From: Deroplatys truncata
Lineage: Eukaryota > Arthropoda > Insecta > Mantodea > Mantidae
Direction of reading: 5' to 3'
Length of the DNA: 64,000 bases
Assembly: GCA_030765065.1 (NCBI GenBank)
Contig: CM060990.1
Span: 665,024,618 to 665,088,617, forward strand
Under the pieces are notes generated by a model, which was not told where the DNA came from, did not search any database, and saw only the letters and a list, made by a program, of their open reading frames with translations. The position numbers were made by a program, and so were the translations under genes. Positions 57,368 through 64,000 of the stretch are shown here, piece after piece (positions within the stretch are counted from its first letter, which is position 1; each line of letters begins with the position of its first letter).

Positions 57368-58002
57368 CGAAGAACGTCCAGAAAGTAAAGAACGCTGTGG
57401 TGTAACTAAGTAATAACGAAAAATATCAACACAATACCTTGTAAATAAAGATACAGTACCTTACTCTATTTCTCAATGCAATCACCATTGCTGTCAATGC
57501 ATTTATTGTAATATGATATCAGTTTTTAAATGCCAATGTTATACTCTTCTACCGCCAGACAGTCACTGCCTCTCTGAGATCTTCATCGGTTGGAAATTGT
57601 TTTCCACCCAAAAAGTTCTTTAGTTTCGGAACAAGTGAATATCCTGAATTCTTTCATTGACATTTGCTTTCAACTCGTCTTAATGAGTGATGGCCTCCCA
57701 CACAGGTCTTCGTCGTGCACACTGGTTCTTCCTTGGTTAAGCATTATGCACCATCTGAAGACTCGTTCATTGCATTATCAACATACATTTCCATTATTTG
57801 CCTATACATTTCTATTGGCCCAACATTTTGTGCATTAAAAATGAATCACACCACGCACTTCACATTTGGCGGGACTTTCAATTGGCGCCGCCATTTGGAT
57901 ATGCTGTAGAACAGACAAGCGTGACCTCACAGCAACGAAACGCGACTAACACTGAGGTGGAGTAAGGAGCTAACTAGCGTGCATGCAATGGTAGGTCCCT
58001 CG
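57368..58002 (-). mobile_element. Mariner element with large internal deletion
   Basis: 635 bp between TA at 57366-57367 and 58003-58004. Ends CGAAGAACGTCC and, read inward from the right, CGAGGGACCTACC. On the minus strand the N-terminal part (MAAPIESPAKCEVRGVIHF, then GRTSVHDEDLCGRPSLI in another frame) is joined, after a deletion, to the C-terminal LVPKLKNFLGGKQFPTDEDL. The whole DDE catalytic region is gone. It belongs to a different mariner lineage from the 6016-7260 element, judging by sequence. Confidence 0.88.
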
Positions 58003-58004
58003 TA

Positions 58005-58384
58005 TATCTTTTGGAATCTTGATTATCCGAACAAAGTTTAAGGTGCTTAAATACAATTCATTGAGAATGCTGTATACTTTGAAAATGTACACATTAGACT
58101 CACGATATGCATTAGATATATCTATCCTTCCAGGTTCACAGGTTCTACGTCTTCCTTTCCAGGTTTTATTTCAATAAAACTTGTGGCAACTGTTTATGGA
58201 GAAATAATCATAATGAAAGCTGTTTATGATGGTCACTCCCTGAACATGTTTGCATTGCATCCTTGTAAGGTGCCTGGTTTAAGTAAACAAACAGGAATTG
58301 CTATTTTTTCTTTCTTTTTTTAATTATGTTGGTCGCACATATACACTTTCACTCTGTCTGCATGTCACTCTCTCACTCACTCTT
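58005..58384. other. Unassigned region
   Basis: Nothing supported. Confidence 0.45.
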
Positions 58385-58500
58385 ATGTAAATGCGAAACT
58401 TTTCTAAAAATATGTTCTCAAAACGTGTAATTCCGGTGAAATCTGGATTTCTGATTCTTGTGCCGAATTCTTCGTCTACCCTGTAGTTGAGAAAGTAAAC
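58385..58500 (-). repeat. R2 repeat end fragment
   Basis: Contains ATGTTCTCAAAACGTGTAAT, a CCGAATTCTTC segment and GTTGAGAAAGTAAACG, matching one R2 end in reverse orientation. Confidence 0.55.
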
Positions 58501-58604
58501 GTGTATGTGCGTATGTGTGTGTGTTCCAAACATGGGTGTACATTAAAAAAATGCGGTGCTGTTGTCTTTAAGATTAAAGCAAAAATGTTAAAATAAATTT
58601 AGTT

Positions 58605-58797
58605 TTATTTATGGACGCTCTTATAACTGCTTTAGCCCTTAGTATCACATTCCCTCAGAGATGAGCTCTATCAGGCTTGAGGTTCTTTTACGTGCTGTAA
58701 ATCTACAAGGTACCACCGGCTTTACTTCCCTTCCGAAGGAAACCATGCTAAAGACTTTTATGCCCGAAAAAAATCCATCGCCCTTTGCCGGGATAAA
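58605..58797 (-). mobile_element. SINE family S1, copy h (lacks tRNA head)
   Basis: The tail (complement of GAGCGTCCATAAATAAAAC) and body are present, but the copy stops at CCATCGCCCTTTGCCGGGA, before the B box. A deletion removes the GGGCGTGAAAGACCGG part. It has no internal promoter. Confidence 0.88.
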
Positions 58798-59862
58798 AAT
58801 GTGTTTAATATAGTATTAATAAACATAGAAATATATAAAAACCAGTACGTCAATCGACTCCTAGGTAGGAGAGAGAAAGAAATATAAAGAGCTTTAAGCG
58901 AAAGTTGCAACGCAAACGCTCCTGTATCCGACACCACTGCATTTCATCGAAAAACAATGCCATTTATATTACTTTTGCAACAAAAATCGGAAAACCTGTA
59001 AATCGTTTTATACTTTCATTGGGAAGAGTATCTATACTTTAGGCTACAGCAGCACAGGTTTTGGTTTTTAACCCCAGGTGTAGATTTAAAGTTATAAAAT
59101 ACACAGCCCTAAAGTGAAATAACTTCAAAAGTGCATTAAAAATTAAACAACTCTATAATTAATCAATTATCTGTGTCTCCAATATTCACTATTTTACTAT
59201 TACATAAATACAAAAACACAAAAGAATTGTGACTGTAACATGGAGTTGATGTTTTGTTTATCCGCGGGAATATGGCATTTACAATTATTATTTGAATTGT
59301 TGTTATATGCAGTGCCCATTATCCTCTATTAAACAAAGTTTACTGTTCAATTTTATGTTGTTTTTTGTGTGTGAAACTAAAGTGGCTCTTCTCTGGAGAA
59401 CGGCCGACCGACGTCTCTTTCGGTAAAACTTGTGCTTATCTCTTTATTACTTTACAGGCTTTTTTGTTTCCCTTTCCGCCCCTGTACTTCTAACCTGTTA
59501 TCGAAGTTGCTACTAAAAGCGACCTACGAGAGCAGCCCGTCGGTCTTATGTCCTATAAGGGTTCCTGCACATACCAGAGATAACCAGAGGCGACAGCTGT
59601 GTAAAGATTGTCGGGCATTTCACACTAGCTGCGCCATCTCTCAGGATCTTGCTTTCGTCTTTGGTCAACAGACACGCACGAGAAACGAAGGATATTGAAT
59701 TGCGTCAACTTGAAACAATAGTTAAAAAGAAATAACATAATTTCTTATCAGCTTGATATCTCCCTGATGTGTGATTTCATCTCTGTCTCTCTTTGAATTT
59801 GGAGAAAAGCTCGTAACAATCGAAATAAATAGTGAAAGGAACATTAGAGCAACAAATTGAAA
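58798..59862. other. Unassigned region
   Basis: No repeat recognised. The 88-codon frame at 59432-59698 is more GC-rich than its surroundings and has CxxC-like spacing (QLCKDCRAFHTSCA), but no family comes to mind. Confidence 0.4.
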
Positions 59863-59864
59863 TT

Positions 59865-60128
59865 GAGTTTTATTTATGGACGCTCTTTACCTACTATAGT
59901 TCTTAGCGACCCATCCTATATCGGGTGTGAAAGGCCGGAAATTTTGCTCAGAGGCCTCTTTATTAGGCTTGAGGTAAATCAACGACACGGGACCACCGGC
60001 TTTACTTCCCTTCCGAAGGAAGCCATGCTAAGGATTTTTACGCCCGAAAAAATCCATCGCCCTCCACGAGGTTTGAACCCGCGGGCCCGGGAACTAGAGG
60101 CTACCATGTTACCCCTAGATCACGGAAG
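59865..60128 (-). mobile_element. SINE family S1, copy i
   Basis: Complete tail and body except about 14 bp lost between GAGGT and AAATC (the TCTTTTACGTGCCG segment). B box GCGGGTTCAAACC. The head is slightly altered (GATCTAGGGGTAACATGGTA on the minus strand). Confidence 0.92.
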
Positions 60129-60292
60129 ACTACGAACATTAGAGCGTTGAATTCAATAGAAGATTGTTTAGGATCTGATTAGCAAAACGTCGACTGCAAT
60201 TTTCTTTTCTAGACAAGTAATGCTCATGTTTGAACCACAGTTATGGTCGAACCTTGTTGTAATTATGTAAATTCATAACATGTTAGAAAGAA

Positions 60293-60652
60293 TGATGGAC
60301 CATTTAAGTGGAGACTGTACAATATCTCCAAAACTAAGCGTTGTAGAAAGAAAAGTCTTGAATAAAAGTTGCTTGATATTATGGGGGAAAGCAAATATCA
60401 TTAGTCATGTTTTATTTGGAGGATGTTGGGATGGTCATTTTAGAGTCAATTTAATTTGACCCTAATTGTAGGTTCCTATTTAAAAGAAAATAAATTGACT
60501 CCAAAATGACCATCATAACGTCCTCCAAATAAAACACGACAAATGGCATTTACTTCCCCCATAATGTCAAGCAACTTTTGCTCAAGACATTTCTTTCTAC
60601 AACGCTTAATTTTGGAGATATTGTACATCTCAACTTAAATGGTCCATCCTGA
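60293..60652. mobile_element. Hairpin MITE, copy 2
   Basis: Inverted over nearly its full length, about 90% similar by eye to 32056-32416. The shared blocks are AATATCTCCAAAACTAAGCG, CTTGATATTATGGG and TCAATTTAATTTGACCCTAA. The ends read GATGGACCATTTAAG. The exact TA duplication is unclear. Confidence 0.85.
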
Positions 60653-60674
60653 TATATATACATACAGAATATAT

Positions 60675-61392
60675 TGTAGCGACCCTCGCCAAGACCCAAA
60701 CTAGTGACGAGCAAGCTGTGCAACATATCAGAAAGTGTTGAAATCAGGGCTGGTTACAGTAGAATGCTGTGTGTTTTTAGTTGGCATCAAATAGCAATAT
60801 AAGCCTCCCCCAAGTAGGTCACTCGCGCTCACTGTCGCTCACGTGGCCGGAGTCTGTTAACATTAATTTTGAAAACCGAGTCCAGCAGAGCTCTCGCAGA
60901 TATGTGCATTTGTTAAAGTGGCTAGTGTAGGCCGTTAGGGCCGATGATAGCTAAAATAATCATCTTGAGTTTAATGTCAGACGGACTCAGTCTTAGTTAC
61001 TTGGTCCTTCTGTCTCCTCGCCCTTCAGCGAGTATCGTCTACCCTGAGCGTTTAAACAACTCGGGTCATTAGAAAATCATTTTAAATGTCTTTGTAAGTT
61101 AAGAGTGGCTTCAGATTATTTCCCTCCCTGCCCAGTAGACAGGACTGCACTAGTTTGTATACCATACTGCAATTAACATTAGTTTTATTAGTTTTACGTA
61201 TAAGTTTTAAGAAAAACTAGTTTTAAAATAATTTTGGAAGTAACCTTTCAAAACACTTAATTTACTCGTAGAATTACGTTACAATTATTTTACAACTGTG
61301 TTTTAACATTCTAAGTGCAAAAACGGAATAAAGACCGTTGAAATATATCTTATTTTTCTTGTGGTTTTGCTTCCCGCCTTAAATATATAAAC
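60675..61392 (+). mobile_element. Possible solo LTR, third family
   Basis: Starts TGTAGCGACCCTCGCC, has a promoter-like GC-richer first half, and near its end AATAAA (61327) followed by TTATTTTTCTTGTGG. This order resembles U3-R-U5. The 3' end and target duplication could not be fixed, so the call is tentative. Confidence 0.3.
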
Positions 61393-62226
61393 AGCTGATT
61401 TGACCTTGTAGCAGCTCAAGGAATTGGTTTATTGCTGCCTATTGAGCTACAGACAGGCGTGCTCCATCAAGGGGACAGTTAACTTCAACGCAATACATTC
61501 CACTCTATTGGTCCCGAACATTACAAGCTTATTTTTTATATATTTTCCTGTAGGAAATAGCGTAAAACCTGTACCCAAGTACCTTCTATGTTCTCTCTTA
61601 ATAATTTCAGTAATAAAATACTGCAATATTACGCAAAATTCGCATACTATTTAAATTCAAGAGTATGCAACATAAAAACCTGTTTTCTTCGCCATTGTTA
61701 TTCCCTTCTCAGTAGCAAAACGTAAAGCATAAGCATTGGCAGCAATTTTATTGCACAGTGTGTTTGTGTCGTGTAGTTTATGTTGGTAGGGATACAAAAT
61801 AGAGATAGAATTATTTATACTATTTATTTTTCATTGCCATTCTACCTTATCTGTGGTTTTTATGAACTGACTACATTCAGTGTTTTCGTGGTTTTCTCAC
61901 CCTTTTAAGACTAACGAGGAAAAATTTTGATTTATGCGTCTGCCTTTCACGCATTTTTCAACATCTCTTGATAAAATCTTGTGTTGAGAGAGTGCTAACA
62001 TCCAAGAAAGATCTCCAAAAATAAAGAACAAATCATAGGTAGTGAACTAAAATTACGCATAAACTTGTACAGCCATTTGTAGCTTTATTGCTTTCAATTT
62101 TGGGGGCACCAGAGTAGCTATGAAGGGCAGAGGATCAAAAATGGCAGGTAAAGTTTAGACAGCTTATTTAGCAAACCCTGGAAAAAGATCTAGGCTGGTG
62201 TAATCCCTTGGTTAGAAATGAAATTT
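61393..62226. other. Unassigned region
   Basis: No feature supported. The 76-codon frame at 61424 has no motif. Confidence 0.45.
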
Positions 62227-62227
62227 G

Positions 62228-62483
62228 AGTTTTATTTATGGACGCTCTTTAACTGCTATGGTTCTTAGCGTCCCATTCTAAATTGTGTGTGAAAGACCGC
62301 AAATCTTACTCGGCCTCTTTATCAGGCTTGAGGTTGTTTTACGTGCCGGACATCTACGACATGGGACAACCGGCTTTAATTTCCTTCCGAATAAGGGATT
62401 TTTTTACGAATAAGGATTCGTAAGGAAAATTACAAAAAATCCTTCTTTACGAATAAGGATTTTTACGCCCGAAAAAAATGTTA
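62228..62483 (-). mobile_element. SINE family S1, copy j (rearranged, headless)
   Basis: Tail and distal body are present from GAGTTTTATTTATGG. In the CCTTCCGAA region there is a local inverted and direct duplication of TTACGAATAAGGATTTTT (62388-62470). The copy ends at CGCCCGAAAAAAATG, before the tRNA-like head. Confidence 0.85.
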
Positions 62484-63190
62484 CGCACATCGATCGAGTT
62501 ATGCCAACGAATTATATGTAATTTAAGATCAAATATATATTCATTGACTTATTTGTCCTGTATATTGTACACAATGTAAAATTCGGTACTGCCATTTGGC
62601 CATCATGAGCTGTTTTTTAGGAATTCTAACCTGACCACACAAGGTGATATGGCCTAACACACAGATACGTAAGCATTCGGCTAGTCGACAATTGAGTACA
62701 TTCTGCGAGTGTTTCTGAAACTGGCGTTACATTCCACTCCACTTGTTTAAGAGGTGATGACATAGCAAATTCATTTATTCCTTGCAACATTCGTTTGTTT
62801 TATATCCAATTTCGGTACTGTGCCTTATTTCGTGCATTATATTGTGACTTGGTCCTGCTTTTTTCAACTGTCACTCCCCATATTTTTAATTGCAACTATT
62901 GTGTTTTTATCTAATTCAACTTCACTTCACTAAGGTGGACTAGTTCGATTCTCCATCCACCCCACTTCCTTAGTGACGTCGCCTCTTCTTTCGGAAGGGT
63001 TCCCTCGCTGGGGAGTCGAACACAAGACTTCTTCAATCTCTCCTGCAGCAGCAGTAGCAGTACACAGCGCACATCATGGTTGTCAAAAACTCAGTTGTAG
63101 AACCACACCAGATTAGCAATCGCTCTCTCTGACTTGCTCAACCCTCTCGCGAGAACGCTCGCCTACATAGCCAATGGAAGTTTCCACAAG
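62484..63190. other. Unassigned region
   Basis: No gene recognised. The 66-codon minus frame at 63113-63313 (MAPKRGAKQLTPFSNSTRK) is basic but unsupported. Confidence 0.4.
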
Positions 63191-63191
63191 G

Positions 63192-63223
63192 TTCTCGAAG
63201 TTCGAGAAACATCCAGAAGATTC
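63192..63223. promoter_or_regulatory. Heat-shock-element-like array
   Basis: From 63201 the 5-bp subunits run TTC-ga-GAA-ac-ATC-ca-GAA-ga-TTC. Four of five are perfect for the alternating GAA/TTC pattern bound by trimeric heat shock factor. An additional TTC-tc-GAA lies at 63192-63199, out of phase by one base. A CCAAT (AGCCAATGG) is 20 bp to the left. No TATA box or gene is visible on either side, so function is unproven. Confidence 0.45.
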
Positions 63224-63315
63224 TGTTATCCAGCGATAGTGCTTCCGATGTTTACGCTTGCGAGTGCTATTTGAGAATGGCGTTAATTGTTTAGCTCCAC
63301 GTTTAGGTGCCAATT

Positions 63316-64000
63316 TGAGAAAGGTATATTTTAGGAGTTGTATCGTATTTCAACTGTTTGGGAGCCGAACTTGTAGTAGTTGCAACCGCAAGTATAGTAA
63401 ACAGTTTCTGGTAGCCTTCGCCTCAAATGTATTTTTACTGTTTCTTTAAGTATTAAATATTTATGTTTGCCTCGGCTGCGTCAGTATTTGTTAAGAGACA
63501 CGTTTCTCTTAGCAGGGTTGTGGTGTGACTAAAGAATGTAGGCTTACACACATTATAATTTTACTTCACTACATTTATTAATCTTCACAATTTAAATAAC
63601 ACTTCACTGATATAGAGAGCTGTGAGATTCTTTTTATTAATTAATTACATTTTTTAATACGTAAATTTATTTTTCGTCTCACACGAATACATATTAAGTT
63701 TCTTGAGGACACTTTTTGCGTCTGGTTAGTAACGCTGTCTGCAGGGAACTGAACTCTAAATTTGTAAAATTTTCTCCTTTTCAGTTTCTGGTTGGCTAAT
63801 CCTACTCCAGTAGAATACCTTCATCTAACTAATGCTTTTTCTGGTTGTTGATTGGCTATTTTATAAACTGTCACTAAAATTACATTAATTTTACTCCAAG
63901 AATCACAAGTAGAACTGTTAAACTTTCTTACTCATTATTGACTCAAGGTTACCTCGTTGTTAGCAACTTTTAACTTATTATTCTCACAGCTCCTACATTA
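63316..64000 (-). mobile_element. LTR-A, copy 5, running off the window
   Basis: The minus-strand 3' end CCTTTCTCA is at 63316, and the element continues to the last base of the window. Sequence parallels copies 1 and 4 (TCGTATTTCAACTGTTTGGG, GCCTCGGCTGCGTCAG, TCTCACACGAATAC). A deletion occurs near 63425. Whether it is solo or one end of a full retrotransposon cannot be seen. Confidence 0.9.

Noticed and set aside
59432-59698. Small cysteine-containing gene
   Set aside because: No family pattern, no splice or promoter context, and length is within chance for this composition.

Overview
The window looks like non-genic DNA from a repeat-rich, AT-rich animal genome. The families point to an arthropod and most likely an insect: mariner elements, Tc1-like elements with a DUF4817-type helix-turn-helix, and many tRNA-derived SINEs. 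I favour a large polyneopteran genome (cockroach, termite or stick insect type), but that is only an impression. I found no intact host gene, no rRNA gene and no convincing functional tRNA gene. The long open frames are satellite translations or decayed transposases.

Layout. 1-8.7 kb: SINEs, an AT-rich family called R2 here, a decayed Tc1-like element (3536-4288) and a nearly full-length dead mariner (6016-7260). 8.8-10.4 kb: a composition-biased tract with almost no G. 10.5-19.2 kb: SINEs, two solo LTRs of family LTR-A (11439-12425 and 16303-17318), an R2 copy carrying two insertions, and a related LTR, LTR-B. 20.3-27.5 kb: SINE clusters, a 68-bp satellite (23369-25105) and a third LTR-A. 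28.3-36.6 kb: several TA-flanked inverted-repeat elements, one inserted inside a SINE. 36.9-41.4 kb: a 4.5-kb foldback structure whose long near-identical inverted arms are built of tandem repeats. 42-64 kb: two more LTR-A copies (one running off the edge), more Tc1-like derivatives, MITEs, SINEs, a deleted mariner and a heat-shock-element-like array.

The elements can be ordered by nesting, since many insertions keep exact target duplications (TA for Tc1/mariner-like, 4 bp for the LTRs, 10-13 bp for SINEs). R2 is the oldest layer, then SINEs and Tc1-like elements, with LTR-A and several TA elements on top. The best candidate for something undescribed is the foldback element at 36921-41425. 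Next are the LTR-A/LTR-B pair, which share a 14-bp terminus, and a Tc1-like element that seems to have two copies of its 3' end. All family names (S1-S4, R2, R3, LTR-A, LTR-B) are local labels, and all assignments were made by reading the sequence without database searches.
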